Below are positions 18,722 through 29,200 of a stretch of 64,000 bases of DNA, in pieces. Source of the stretch: Vibrio sp. SS-MA-C1-2 (GTDB lineage: Bacteria; Pseudomonadota; Gammaproteobacteria; Enterobacterales; Vibrionaceae); assembly GCF_021513135.1 (NCBI RefSeq), contig NZ_CP090981.1, positions 1,550,001 through 1,614,000 on the forward strand. The letters are read 5' to 3'. Position 1 is the stretch's first letter. Each line of letters opens with the position of its first letter. A model generated the notes under the pieces. It had not been told where the DNA came from and searched no databases. It worked only from the letters and a program-made list of their open reading frames with translations. The position numbers and the translations under genes were made by a program.

Positions 18722-20080
18722 ATGTCTACAGAAAGTGCACTGAAAAATGAAGCAAAAAGAAATCAAGGGTTAGATGATTTTTTTAAAATTTCTCAGCGAG
18801 GAAGTACGGTTAGAAGGGAAGTATTAGCAGGACTAACAACCTTTTTAGCGATGGTTTATTCGGTGATTGTTGTTCCAAGTATGTTAGGAGCCGCAGGGTT
18901 TAACCAAGGCGCAGTATTTATTGCAACCTGTTTAGTCGCAGCATTTGGTTCATTATTAATGGGGTTATGGGTTAATTTGCCGATGGCTATTGGTTGTGCG
19001 ATCTCATTAACTGCATTTACTGCATTTAGTTTAGTTCTTGGACAAGGGGTGAGTATTCCAGTTGCACTAGGCGCTGTCTTTTTAATGGGTCTTATTTTTA
19101 CCTTAATTACAGTAACAGGTGTTCGTCAATGGATTTTGAATAACCTGCCATCTGGTATTGCCCATGGAACAGGGATTGGTATTGGTCTATTTTTATTGCT
19201 GATTGCGGCAGATAGTACTGGTTTAATCATTAAAAACCCTCATGCTGGTTTACCTGTTGCATTAGGTGATGTGACCTCGTTGTCTGTGATTATGTCTGTT
19301 GCAGGTTTAGCGGCTATTTTTGGCTTAGAACGTCGAAAAGTGCCGGGTGGTATTTTGATGGTAATCATTGCAATCTCAGTTATTGGCCTAATTATCGATC
19401 CTAGTGTTAAATTTCATGGTTTCTTTGCAATGCCAACATTTGGTGGTGAAGGATCTTTAATTGCAACAATGGATATTCAAGGTGCATTGAGTTTAGCGGT
19501 TCTACCTGCGGTACTAGCATTGGTGATGACAGCTATCTTTGATGCAACAGGGACGATTAGAGCGGTTGCTGGACAAGCCAATCTTCTTGATGAAGACGGT
19601 CAAATTATTAATGGTGGAAAAGCATTAACGGCTGATTCAGTGAGTTCTATTTTCTCTGGCTTTGTTGGTGGAGCACCGGCTGCAGTATATATTGAATCTG
19701 CAGCCGGAACCGCTGCGGGTGGTAAAACAGGGTTAACAGCAACGGTTGTTGGTGGTCTGTTTGTTCTTCTGATCTTCTTTGCTCCTTTAAGCTACTTAGT
19801 TCCTTCGTATGCAACTGCACCGGCATTAATGTATGTGGGTTTGTTGATGCTGAGTAACGTAACGAAAATTGATTTTGACGATTATGTTGATGCACTCGCA
19901 GGTTTGATGTGTGCGGTATTTATTGTATTAAGTAGTAATATTGTTACCGGTATTATGCTTGGCTTCTCTACATTAGTTATTGGTCGTATTTTCTCAGGTG
20001 AAGTTAAGAAATTAAATCCAGGGATTGTTATTATTGCGATTGTATTGGTTGTTTTTTATGTGGGTGGTTGGGCGCTTTAA
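18722..20080 (+). CDS. AzgA-type guanine/hypoxanthine permease (GhxP/GhxQ-like)
   Basis: 452 residues, with an N-terminal [26 protein letters not shown] signature split over the first amphipathic segment and helix 1, then about 13 further helices. The conserved [11 protein letters not shown] and [13 protein letters not shown] (Ser/Thr-rich) segments are those of the AzgA branch of the NCS2 superfamily, which imports guanine and hypoxanthine with protons (E. coli GhxP/GhxQ). It closes the purine locus; its substrate is the substrate of the neighbouring GuaD. Start: ATG after AAAGGAAATAGTT. Confidence 0.9.
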   Translation: MSTESALKNEAKRNQGLDDFFKISQRGSTVRREVLAGLTTFLAMVYSVIVVPSMLGAAGFNQGAVFIATCLVAAFGSLLMGLWVNLPMAIGCAISLTAFTAFSLVLGQGVSIPVALGAVFLMGLIFTLITVTGVRQWILNNLPSGIAHGTGIGIGLFLLLIAADSTGLIIKNPHAGLPVALGDVTSLSVIMSVAGLAAIFGLERRKVPGGILMVIIAISVIGLIIDPSVKFHGFFAMPTFGGEGSLIATMDIQGALSLAVLPAVLALVMTAIFDATGTIRAVAGQANLLDEDGQIINGGKALTADSVSSIFSGFVGGAPAAVYIESAAGTAAGGKTGLTATVVGGLFVLLIFFAPLSYLVPSYATAPALMYVGLLMLSNVTKIDFDDYVDALAGLMCAVFIVLSSNIVTGIMLGFSTLVIGRIFSGEVKKLNPGIVIIAIVLVVFYVGGWAL

Positions 20081-20085
20081 TTATT

Positions 20086-20127
20086 AACGTAACCAACAAC
20101 CTAGCGATTTCAAGAATGAAGGGTATA
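20086..20127 (+). repeat. ERIC-type repeat, 3' half only
   Basis: Only the right end of the element is present (AACCAACAACCTAGCG...CAAGAATGAAGGGTATA), beginning a few bases after the permease stop. Confidence 0.7.
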
Positions 20128-20230
20128 ACACCTTTGCACCTTTAGCATTAACGAGGTGTTATGTGGAACCAGCTCTCTAATATCACATTAATCTTAATCA
20201 TCATTAGGAGTGTGAATAGAGAGCTTTTTT
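20125..20230 (+). terminator. Two hairpins ending the purine locus; the second is a terminator
   Basis: ATAACACCT (20125-20133) pairs with AGGTGTTAT (20154-20162). Then AGCTCTCT (20171-20178) pairs with AGAGAGCT (20218-20225), with an inner CACA/TGTG, followed directly by TTTTTT. The second is a clear rho-independent terminator; the first may be part of the same structured 3' end. The bases from 20231 to 20389 show no gene. Confidence 0.75.
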
Positions 20231-20389
20231 GATTTTACAGCTTAAAGTAGCTAATAAAAATTATAATGTAACGAATGTAAATTTCTGACTAAGTTAATAT
20301 TTTTAAAATAGTCATAAAATAAGAGATTATACCTGTATACAAAATCAGCATGAAAGACTACCCTATGCGAAATTTTGTATGAGGTATTT

Positions 20390-21619
20390 ATGACTAGAGT
20401 TCATCTTTCTAGAAAAGAGTCGATAATTCTTTTAATCGGTATTATTGGAATTGCATTTAATTTACGCGCACCTATCACTGAAGTTGGGCCTTTGATTGGT
20501 GAGATCCAACAGCACCTCCACTTATCGACATTAGAACTTGGCCTTTTGACCACACTTCCTGTTCTTGCTTTTGCCTTTTTCTCTCCTGTTGCATCTATTT
20601 TAGGGCATAAGCGTGGTTATGAGTCTGCATTGATGTTCTCTCTGATATTAACCTTTATTGGGATTATCGTCCGTTCTTTAGGGACGACGGCGATGCTCTA
20701 CCTCGGTGTGGTGATTATTGGTGCAGGTATAGCCATTGCCAATGTATTGTTACCTACTTTATTGAAGCGTTACTTTCCCGACAAAATAATGAAAGTCACT
20801 GCGATATATGTGTTAGTGATGGGAGTGGGTGCAAGCCTTAGTGCCACATTTGCGGTTCCAGCATTGACTGTAATTGAACATTTAGAGTTAACTGGCTTAC
20901 CAAATTGGGCATATTCTCTGTTAACTATTCTATTTTTTGCTGTCGCTGCGATTATTCTTTGGATCCCACAAATATTAAGAAGTAAAAAACATAAAGAAGT
21001 TTTAACATCAACGGTTGCAAAACCCAAGTTAGGTTATATCTGGCGCTCACCCATTGCGTGGCAGATCACTGCATTTTTAACCATGAACTCATTTTTGATG
21101 TATATTTTTATCAATTGGTTACCAACGATTTTAACGGATAGTGGCTATTCTGCAGAACAAGCTGGAAGCCTTCAAGGACTAATGCAACTGTTTACATCTG
21201 TGCCTGCTATTTTGCTCATTCCATTGAATACATACTTCAGTAATAAGCGAGCACTTACTTTTAGCATGACTCTATTTGGTGTGCTCAGTATTGCGGGGCT
21301 ACTTTTTGCACCTAGTTATTCACCATTATGGGTGGCCGTATTTGGTTTTAATATTGGTGGGACATTTGTTATGGGATTATCTTTTATTGGATTGCGAACA
21401 ACGGATCTTCATCAAGCGGCAGCGGTTTCTGCTATGTCTCAATTGATTGGTTATTTGATTGCGGCAACAGGACCATTAGCTGTTGGAGCTTTATATCAAC
21501 ACTTTGGTGATTGGTCATATTCTTTATCACTTTGTCTGGCCGTCAGTATTATTTGGTCATTTACTTCACTTTTTGTCGCTAAATCAACAATGATTGTTGC
21601 TCCGGATGCTACAGATTAA
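20390..21619 (+). CDS. CynX/NimT-family MFS exporter
   Basis: 409 residues from the ATG at 20390, which has TGAGG five bases upstream (an in-frame TTG at 20375 is less likely). Twelve membrane helices. The N-terminal GIAFNLRAPITEVGPL motif is diagnostic of the CynX/NimT/YeaN branch of the major facilitator superfamily, whose members move cyanate or nitroimidazoles, or are of unknown substrate. No cyanase or other substrate clue is nearby. It probably has its own promoter after the terminator at 20230. Confidence 0.85.
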   Translation: MTRVHLSRKESIILLIGIIGIAFNLRAPITEVGPLIGEIQQHLHLSTLELGLLTTLPVLAFAFFSPVASILGHKRGYESALMFSLILTFIGIIVRSLGTTAMLYLGVVIIGAGIAIANVLLPTLLKRYFPDKIMKVTAIYVLVMGVGASLSATFAVPALTVIEHLELTGLPNWAYSLLTILFFAVAAIILWIPQILRSKKHKEVLTSTVAKPKLGYIWRSPIAWQITAFLTMNSFLMYIFINWLPTILTDSGYSAEQAGSLQGLMQLFTSVPAILLIPLNTYFSNKRALTFSMTLFGVLSIAGLLFAPSYSPLWVAVFGFNIGGTFVMGLSFIGLRTTDLHQAAAVSAMSQLIGYLIAATGPLAVGALYQHFGDWSYSLSLCLAVSIIWSFTSLFVAKSTMIVAPDATD

Positions 21620-21656
21620 AGTTTTAGGACTTTTATTTTTTTCTTATCTGATGTTT

Positions 21657-21689
21657 GCCTACTAGCAACTCCAATTATTTTAGGTATAG
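21657..21689 (-). repeat. ERIC-type repeat, terminal fragment
   Basis: GCCTACTAGCAACTCCAATT followed by ATTTTAGGTATA is the 33-bp right end of a reverse-oriented ERIC element. The rest is missing. Confidence 0.7.
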
Positions 21690-21808
21690 TTATTATGACC
21701 ATTATTTAATATCATTGAACAATGAAAATACTTTCAGTATTGAGATCTGATCTTTCAAATATAATTAATTTTAAGGGTAGAAATTCATTAACGTTGCAAC
21801 TATCTTAT

Positions 21809-21866
21809 ATTTAGTAAAATTTATCGCTCATTTTCAAATGAAAATGAAGCCTTAATTTTACTAAAT
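21809..21866. repeat. 58-bp nested inverted repeat
   Basis: The outer arms ATTTAGTAAAATT (21809-21821) and AATTTTACTAAAT (21854-21866) pair over 13 bp. The inner arms GCTCATTTTCA (21826-21836) and TGAAAATGAAGC (21839-21850) pair with one bulged base. It is unrelated in sequence to the ERIC elements and has no T-tract. The surrounding region (21690-22134) shows no gene. Confidence 0.6.
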
Positions 21867-22134
21867 GAACCTTTCACTTTTAGGTTACTACTAAATAAGG
21901 GTTTACATCTCTTACTTTAGTGTGGTACGTTAACTGACTGTTAATGCTGATTTGATGTTTTTTTAACATTTCAGGATTAATATTAGCCATGTCGTGTTGT
22001 CTTAGACACTTTATAATTAAAGTGCGATTAAAGTCACATACATAATTTAAATAACAATAAAATTGCGATAAGTATCTCAAAAAGAAGGGATGAAATTTAT
22101 TAGAATAATTGTTGTAGAAAAGAAGGAAAACATT

Positions 22135-22242
22135 ATGAAAAAAATTATGAGAAAAATGAAAAAGCAAAAAGTATCTTCACGTAAAATCAGAACTTTAGCT
22201 TTCTATAATACCAGTAACAAAGTTGATTTATTACAAAACTAA
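22135..22242 (+). CDS. Possible 35-residue basic small protein
   Basis: ATG at 22135 with AGAAGGA seven bases upstream opens a 35-codon frame ending in TAA: a strongly basic N-terminal half (MKKIMRKMKKQK), then RKIRTLAFYNTSNKVDLLQN. It is soluble or nucleic-acid-binding in character; I recognise no family. Support comes only from the good ribosome-binding site and the composition. The 95-codon frame on the opposite strand overlapping it has no such support. Confidence 0.4.
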   Translation: MKKIMRKMKKQKVSSRKIRTLAFYNTSNKVDLLQN

Positions 22243-22299
22243 TATTAGTTGCATATTAAATTAGTAGTCTCGATCCAATTACTAGTATAAATCAATAAT

Positions 22300-22372
22300 A
22301 AAGAAAAGCACCGACCTGTTCACTCATACTTATCCCAAAGATATTCGTTGCAGAAATTGAGTTAAGGTCGGT
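22300..22372 (-). terminator. Terminator of yjjG
   Basis: ACCGACCT (22310-22317) pairs with AGGTCGGT (22365-22372). Read on the minus strand, the stem is followed by GCTTTTCTTT, giving a U-rich end downstream of yjjG. The loop is long (about 47 bases). Confidence 0.55.
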
Positions 22373-22418
22373 AAAAAACCTTTCTAAGCTTTAGCCTTTA
22401 TTTATTAAACTTGAGCAT

Positions 22419-23096
22419 TTATTTATTAAATAAGACTTCTTGTAATTCAAATAAAGATTTAACCTGATAAGTTGGATCTATATTACTTGGTTTTACGCAA
22501 TCGTTTACATTTAACCAACACGTATCAATTCCTGCATTTATTCCACCTAAAATATCCGATAGTGGATTATCTCCAACCATCAATATTCTATTTTTATCTG
22601 GGTTCCCTATTAAATCAAATGTATGCTTAAATATCCCTACATCTGGTTTGGTTATTCCAACTTCTTCAGATATAACAACAGGGGAAAAAAGATCAAGTAG
22701 TTTGAGTTTCTCTAACCGAATAGTCTGCAAACGTGTAAAGCCATTGGTGATAATCCCCATATTAGCTACTGGGGCGAGTTTATCTAATAGCTCTTGGGCT
22801 CCCGGTAATAATGAGCAAATATCTGCCATGGCAATCAAAAATTGTTCATTAAGCGTTTGAGCTGGAATGTCTAAGCGCTGAGACCATCCATGAAAACGAG
22901 TGTTTTGTAATTCTGTTGCAGTGATATCACCGTCCTGATACTGAACCCAGAGTGGTTTATTGATTTCTTGGTAGGCTTGATAATCTTCTTGTGTGAACTC
23001 AGTATGATAGCGGGAGAACATTAACTTTAGACCTTGGTAAGCATCAAAATTAAACAGCGTCTCATCAGCATCGAAGAGTATCCATTGATATTTCAT
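22419..23096 (-). CDS. yjjG: HAD-family pyrimidine 5'-nucleotidase YjjG
   Basis: 225 residues. HAD motif I is FDADETLF near residue 8 (nucleophile and acid/base Asp), motif II is IITNGF, the motif III Lys is in GITKPD, and motif IV is VGDNPLSDI. The DADETL form and the length match E. coli YjjG, which dephosphorylates dUMP, dTMP and non-canonical pyrimidine nucleotides (house-cleaning role). Start ATG, monocistronic, with a terminator downstream. Confidence 0.9.
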   Translation of the reverse strand: MKYQWILFDADETLFNFDAYQGLKLMFSRYHTEFTQEDYQAYQEINKPLWVQYQDGDITATELQNTRFHGWSQRLDIPAQTLNEQFLIAMADICSLLPGAQELLDKLAPVANMGIITNGFTRLQTIRLEKLKLLDLFSPVVISEEVGITKPDVGIFKHTFDLIGNPDKNRILMVGDNPLSDILGGINAGIDTCWLNVNDCVKPSNIDPTYQVKSLFELQEVLFNK

Positions 23097-23327
23097 TTTA
23101 TAGGCCTTTGTTTTTCAATTTTTACTGGGGAATGAAGCTTAACTCTTTTTTTATGTTTATTAAATATAATTCCAAGTAGCAAGAGGATAGAAGTACATTG
23201 TGATTTTTTGTTAAAAGAGTAAGAAAAATAGCAATTTAGTCTACACTTAATAAAAAATATTATTTATATCTGGATAATTGGAATAACTAGAAGTGATCAG
23301 TCAATAAACCGATGATGATAGGTCTGT

Positions 23328-23455
23328 TATACCCAAAGTCATTGGAGTTGCTAGTAGGCGGCAAGTGAATGAGGCCCCATGAGTCTAGGTTTCTTATGAT
23401 TTGGGCGAATGAATATCGCCAACAACCTAGCAACTTCAAGTAAGAAGGGGATATA
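23328..23455 (+). repeat. ERIC-type repeat, full length
   Basis: 128 bp from TATACCCAAAGTCATTGG to AAGAAGGGGATATA, with a GGCCCCATGAGTCTAGG core and TGATTTGGGCGAAT. It occupies much of the 459-bp gap (23097-23555) before the MscS gene. Confidence 0.85.
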
Positions 23456-23475
23456 TGATTTGGTTGAAGGGGTGA

Positions 23476-23514
23476 CAATCGCAAGCTAGTAACTTCAAAA
23501 TATGAAGGATATAT
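23476..23514 (+). repeat. ERIC-type repeat, second 3'-end fragment
   Basis: CAAGCTAGTAACTTC...TATGAAGGATATA repeats the right end of the full-length element that stops 20 bp upstream: a partial duplication or a nested second insertion. Confidence 0.55.
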
Positions 23515-23555
23515 AATGTTAATTCCGAGTTAGAAATGATGATTAAGGAAGATTT

Positions 23556-25280
23556 ATGCGCTGGAGCTTATTACTAATATTCACTCTTTATCAGCTCTCT
23601 TTTGCGACTTACACCTCTGCAGAGGATATCGTTAAAGAAGAAAATCAAGTCGAAAAAAAGATATCTGCACCTGTTCAAAAGATAGATCCTAGAATTGAAG
23701 AGTTAGATAAATTATCTAATGAAGTTAAAGCTCTTTACACTGAAGATCGAGGGGTTAAAGGGCAAGAAAAAGATGCAATTAGATTACAAGTCGTTAAGAA
23801 AAATGATGAAAGAAGAAAAGTATTAGCCTCTATTGTTGATGATCCAAAAGAGGTGAGACCTGCCGTCATTATTAAGAATATAGAATTACAGCAAGAATTT
23901 GTATCTAAAGCTAAGCGTTTACTTTCACAATATATGAAAGAGCAAAAAGCCACGTATGAAAAACTTCCAACTGAAGATAAGCTATTAAAGATTAAAATTC
24001 AAATTGAAATGCGTCAATATTATGCTCAAATTCTAAGTGATAGCTGGCAAAATTACATTTGGTTAGAAACCTTGGGCGTGGATGTTGAAGTTCAAAAAGA
24101 AGAGTTACAAAATGAAGTGATTCAACAATTAGAATTTATTTCTGCTGTATTGCAATATGATAAAAGCCAAGAAAAGCAATATGCTGATCAATTAAAAACA
24201 GCGACAGGTAAGGAAAAAGAAAAACTAGATCTTATTCATCTTTTATTTGAGCGACGCTTAAATGGTGAGACTACTATTTTAAAATCCTATGTGGGAATTG
24301 CGGATAATCTTGATATTGATACAACTTCTTATAAGCAGCAACTATTTGAATCTACCGGTGACTTAACGGAAGATATTCTCGAAGTGAGTGTTCTTCTCTC
24401 TATTCTTGGTACGTGGGCGAATGAATCAAAAGATTGGTTGCTTAACAATAGCATACAACTTAGTTTTAAATTTTTGGTCTTTTTTGGCATTATCTTTTTA
24501 GGTAAAGTTATCTCTGGCATTGTAAGACGAATTGTTGCCAAAGGCGTCTCTTCTGAAAAGTTAAATCTCTCTCAATTGATGCAATCTTTCTTTGTGTCTA
24601 TTTCAGGGAAAGCAATCTTCTTGCTTGGAATATTGATTGCTCTTTCTCAAGTTGGGTTAAACCTTGCTCCAGTATTAACGGGTTTTGGTATTGCCGGGGT
24701 TATTATTGGCTTCGCATTACAAGATACACTATCTAATTTTGCCTCTGGAATGATGTTATTAATTTACCGTCCATTTGATGTTGGTGATTCAATAGAAGCG
24801 GGTGGTGTCATGGGGAAAGTGAGCTCAATGAGCTTAGTTAATACCACTATTCGTACTTTCGATAACCAAATTATTATTTTGCCTAATAATAAAATTTGGG
24901 GGGATACGATTAAGAATGTTACCCATGAACGAGTACGCCGAGTTGATATGACTTTCGGAGTTAGTTACAGCGATGATATTGAGAAAGTAGAACTAATGTT
25001 GATTAAGATGATTACCGATCATGAGAAAGTATTAAAGAGCCCAGATCCTGTTGTTAAATTACATATTCTAAATGCTTCTTCAGTTGATTTTATTGTTCGT
25101 CCTTGGGTGAAAACCGCTGATTATTGGGATGTTTATTGGGATATTACTAAACAGGTGAAGCTGGAGTTTGATAAAGAGGGCATCTCTATCCCATTTCCAC
25201 AACAAGATGTACATCTTTATATGAATCAACAAGCCGTTGCTCAACAACAGATAAGCCCTAATCGTCCAGCAACCCCTTAA
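23556..25280 (+). CDS. MscS-family mechanosensitive channel with N-terminal periplasmic coiled-coil domain
   Basis: 574 residues. A signal peptide (1-22, cleavage near TSA-ED) is followed by a charged, helical, coiled-coil periplasmic region (about 25-290), one membrane helix (about 298-320), and the MscS core. The core has a glycine/alanine-rich pore helix (LTGFGIAGVIIGFALQDTLS, about 380-399), the beta domain (YRPFDVGDSI, ILPNNKIW) and the alpha/beta vestibule. It gates under membrane tension to release solutes on osmotic downshock, like the larger MscS homologues (MscM/MscK-like but shorter). It ends in a strong bidirectional terminator. Confidence 0.88.
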   Translation: MRWSLLLIFTLYQLSFATYTSAEDIVKEENQVEKKISAPVQKIDPRIEELDKLSNEVKALYTEDRGVKGQEKDAIRLQVVKKNDERRKVLASIVDDPKEVRPAVIIKNIELQQEFVSKAKRLLSQYMKEQKATYEKLPTEDKLLKIKIQIEMRQYYAQILSDSWQNYIWLETLGVDVEVQKEELQNEVIQQLEFISAVLQYDKSQEKQYADQLKTATGKEKEKLDLIHLLFERRLNGETTILKSYVGIADNLDIDTTSYKQQLFESTGDLTEDILEVSVLLSILGTWANESKDWLLNNSIQLSFKFLVFFGIIFLGKVISGIVRRIVAKGVSSEKLNLSQLMQSFFVSISGKAIFLLGILIALSQVGLNLAPVLTGFGIAGVIIGFALQDTLSNFASGMMLLIYRPFDVGDSIEAGGVMGKVSSMSLVNTTIRTFDNQIIILPNNKIWGDTIKNVTHERVRRVDMTFGVSYSDDIEKVELMLIKMITDHEKVLKSPDPVVKLHILNASSVDFIVRPWVKTADYWDVYWDITKQVKLEFDKEGISIPFPQQDVHLYMNQQAVAQQQISPNRPATP

Positions 25281-25290
25281 TTAAGTCAAT

Positions 25291-25352
25291 AAAAAACCGA
25301 TAGTTTACACTTTCCATCAGCGATAATATGGAGAGTGTAATATCGGTTTTTT
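25291..25352. terminator. Strong bidirectional terminator between convergent genes
   Basis: AAAAAACCGAT (25291-25301) pairs with ATCGGTTTTTT (25342-25352), and the inner TTACACTTTCCAT pairs with ATGGAGAGTGTAA with one wobble. The A-run and T-run flanks make it work in both directions, for the MscS gene (+) and the TerB-like gene (-). Confidence 0.9.
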
Positions 25353-25371
25353 AATCGCTTCATTTAAATAA

Positions 25372-25836
25372 CTATTGTGATGCCATGTTCTTTTGTGCTG
25401 CCAGTTTGGTTTTAATAAAGTCTTGGTGATCGACATAAATTAATTCTGCAACCTGACGAATAATTGCCTCTTCTTGAGGGTCTAATATGCCATCAGCATA
25501 AGCGACTTGCCACATTGCATTAATAAATTCGATTTTTAGACTAATATCAATGTCACGCAATTTATTAGTAAATTGAAATAATGAAACCACTTGCTGTTGA
25601 TCTTTTTCACTGTTTTCAACCAGAGTTTTAGCTTCTTGTTGGTCGATATTTAACAGTCCTGTTAATAATCGAATTTGAGAGTTCCGTTCATCATCTGCAA
25701 TATCATGGTCTGCGGCTGAAACTTGGCAAAGTAACCCTGCCATTGCTTGCCGTAAACTTTGACTATCGACTGCGCCACTATCTCCATTACTGTCAGAAAG
25801 AACCTGACGTAGTAGCGATTTTAATTGTACAAACAT
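25372..25836 (-). CDS. TerB-like domain protein
   Basis: 154 residues, all alpha-helical and acidic. The order LRQAMAGLLCQVSAADHDIADDE (about 29-51) and MWQVAYADGILDPQEE (about 107-122) contains the two characteristic TerB/DjlA helix pairs with (V/A)AxADG-type acidic turns that may bind metal. Bacterial TerB-like stand-alone proteins are linked to tellurite resistance or membrane stress, but the function of this subgroup is not known. It is single-gene, convergent with the channel gene. Confidence 0.75.
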   Translation of the reverse strand: MFVQLKSLLRQVLSDSNGDSGAVDSQSLRQAMAGLLCQVSAADHDIADDERNSQIRLLTGLLNIDQQEAKTLVENSEKDQQQVVSLFQFTNKLRDIDISLKIEFINAMWQVAYADGILDPQEEAIIRQVAELIYVDHQDFIKTKLAAQKNMASQ

Positions 25837-26034
25837 GATGACCTCAATATAAAAAACATTCCAATCGACGAATAGCTAAAAGTGTAGATCATATCAACTG
25901 AGATTCATATTAATTTAAACCCATTAGCATGCATCTGTGGATTATTTGACCGTTATTAAAGGGGGGCTACTGAGGATATACGACAGCTTGGTTTTGCTGT
26001 GTTAAACTAGCGCCCAGAAAATTATATTGACGAT

Positions 26035-26162
26035 TATACCTTTCATACTTGAAGTCGCTAGGTTGTTGGCTGCACTCTCTCGCCCCAATCATATAGTACA
26101 CCTATACTCATGGGGCCTCACTCACTTGCCGCCTACTAGCAACTCCAATTATTTTAGGTATA
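26035..26162 (-). repeat. ERIC-type repeat, full length
   Basis: 128 bp in reverse orientation from TATACCTTTCATACTTGAAG to CCAATTATTTTAGGTATA. It lies in a 442-bp gap between the TerB-like gene and hrpA; I see no gene in the rest of that gap. Confidence 0.9.
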
Positions 26163-26278
26163 ATTAAAAATAACCCTTCTCTTTGTTTAATTCATTTCGT
26201 TTTAGGACGGGTTGTTATGACTTAAATAAGAAGAGTATTTAAGGGGTCACTCATTACTATCAAGTTGTAGGGCGCATT

Positions 26279-29200
26279 TTGACCGATACTCCATCTCCAT
26301 TACATTTCTCTACGCTAAAGCAAGCGATACAGAACACCATGATCCGCGACCGTTTTCGTCTCAATAAACGGTTATTTGGCGCATCTAAAATTAAGAAGCC
26401 AGAATCACAACAAGCCGTTTTTGCTGAGATCAATCAAGATATTGAACGCTCAATGGCGACGGCTGAGCGCCGAGCAACTAATCGGCCAAAGATTACTTAT
26501 CCGGAATTATTGCCTGTTAGTCAGAAAAAAGATGACATCGCAGAGGCAATTCGCGATAACCAAGTGGTGATTATTGCGGGTGAAACAGGATCAGGTAAAA
26601 CAACTCAGATCCCTAAAATCTGTATGGAACTAGGTCGTGGCCAATTTGGAATGATTGGTCATACTCAGCCACGTCGTTTGGCTGCGAGAACGGTAGCGAG
26701 CCGAATTGCTGAAGAGTTAGAGTGTGAGCTTGGCTCTTATGTAGGTTATAAAGTTCGATTTAACGATCAAGTTTCTGACCAAAGCCAAGTTAAATTGATG
26801 ACCGATGGTATCTTACTTGCTGAGATTCAAAATGACCGTTATTTAAACCAATATGACACCATTATTATCGATGAAGCTCACGAACGAAGCTTAAATATCG
26901 ATTTTATTTTGGGTTATCTACGTGAGATTTTACCCAAGCGCCCTGATCTTAAGTTAATTATCACTTCAGCAACCATTGATCCCGAGCGTTTCTCAAAGCA
27001 TTTCCGAAATGCACCGATCATTGAAGTTTCTGGTCGTACGTTCCCAGTCGAAGTCCGTTACCGTCCCGTTATGGAAGACGGTGGCGAAAGCGATCGTGAT
27101 CAACTTGAAGCAATCTTTGATGCGGTTGATGAACTGTGTGATGAAGGTCTAGGGGATATCCTGATCTTTATGAATGGCGAGCGAGAGATCCGGGATACTG
27201 CCGATGCTTTAGTGAAACGGAAGTTACGCGATACTGAAGTGCTGCCGCTCTATGCACGTCTTTCTGCAGGGGAGCAGAATAAGATTTTCCAATCCCACCG
27301 TGGTCGTCGAATTATTTTATCAACCAATGTGGCAGAAACGTCATTAACGGTTCCGGGGATCAAGTACGTTATCGACCCGGGAACTGCCCGCATTAGTCGT
27401 TATAGTTTCCGCACCAAAGTTCAACGTTTACCGATAGAAGCGATTTCTCAGGCCAGTGCTAACCAGCGTAAAGGTCGTTGTGGACGTGTGGCTGAAGGTA
27501 TCTGTATCCGTCTTTACTCTGAAGAGGATTTTGTTTCACGTCCTGAGTTTACCGATCCTGAAATTTTACGTACTAACTTAGCATCGGTAATTTTGCAGAT
27601 GACCTCGTTAGGTTTAGGTGACATTGAAGCGTTCCCCTTTGTTGAAGCACCAGATAGCCGGAACATTAATGATGGTGTTCGTCTGCTTGAAGAGCTCGGA
27701 GCCATTAATAGTAAAGCCAAAGATCCACGTAAACGTCTGACTCAAATGGGACGTAAACTGGCTCGTTTACCGATTGATCCACGTTTGGCTCGTATGGTGC
27801 TTGAAGCCCCACAGCAGAACTCATTGCAAGAGATCATGGTGGTAGCTTCTGCGCTTTCAATTCAAGATCCGCGTGAACGTCCATCAGATAAGCAGCAACA
27901 ATCTGATGAAAAACATCGTCGATTTTATGATAAAGAGTCTGACTTTATAACTTTTATTAATCTTTGGAATTACATCAAAGAGCAGCAAAAAGCGCTTTCT
28001 CATTCCCAATTTAGAAAGCTTTGTCGTACGGATTATTTAAACTATCTTCGTATTCGTGAGTGGCAAGATGTCTATTTCCAAGTTAGCCAAGTGATGCGTG
28101 AGTTGGATTATCATATCTCTGATCAAGCGGCAGATTATCAGTCTATCCATGTTTCATTGCTTGCTGGCATGCTTTCTCATATTGGTCTTCGAGATCCAGA
28201 GAAGAATGAATATCAAGGGGCGAGAAATGCCCGCTTTAATATCTTTCCTGGATCGGGCATCTTTAAGAAACAGCCAAAATGGGTGATGGTGGCTGAACTG
28301 GTCGAAACCTCAAAGTTATGGGGACGTGTTGCCGCCAAAATTCAGCCTGAATGGGTAGAAAATCTTGCGCAACATCTAGTTAAGCGTAACTACAGTGAAC
28401 CACATTGGGAGAAGAAATCTGCGGCAGTTTCTGCGTTTGAGAAAGTGATGTTATACGGCATTGCGCTAATTCCAAAACGTAAAATTAACTACAGCGCGAT
28501 TGATCCGACGGTATGTCGTGAGATCTTTATTCGTTCAGCGTTAGTGGAAGGGGATTGGGAAACCAAACATAAATTCTTCCGTCAAAATAGAAAACTCTTA
28601 GCGGAAGTTGAAGAGTTAGAGCATAAATCTCGTCGTCGTGATATTTTGGTTGATGATGAAGCCTTGTTTGAGTTTTACGATCAACGATTAGATTTAGAGA
28701 TTGTTTCTGGTCGTCATTTTGATAGTTGGTGGAAAAAGGCGAGAGCGGAAAATCCTGAATTATTAGATTTCGAGCGAGAGATGTTGTTTAGAGGTGATGC
28801 CTCTCACATTACCGATCTTGATTATCCTAATTTCTGGCATCAAGGCAATTTAAAGCTGAAGTTAAGTTATCAGTTTGAGCCGGGTGAAGACAGTGATGGT
28901 GTGACGGTACATATTCCATTGCCGATTTTAAACCAAGTTGAAACAGACGGTTTTGATTGGCAGATCCCGGGGTTACGTCAAGAATTAGTGATTGCATTAA
29001 TCAAATCGCTACCAAAAACGGTACGTCGTAACTTTGTCCCTGCACCAAATTATGCGGATGCCTTTTTAGCACGGGTGGAAGCAATGGAAGCACCGTTGTT
29101 AGATTCGTTAGAAAAAGAACTTCGTCGAATGACTGGAGTGACGATTCTACGTGAAGATTGGCATCCAGAGCAGTTAACAGATCACCTTAAAGTCACTTAT

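Noticed and set aside
21880-22167. 95-codon minus-strand frame in the 21.7-22.4 kb gap
   Set aside because: Phe/Asn-rich AT-driven composition, no ribosome-binding site, and it overlaps the better-supported small + strand frame.
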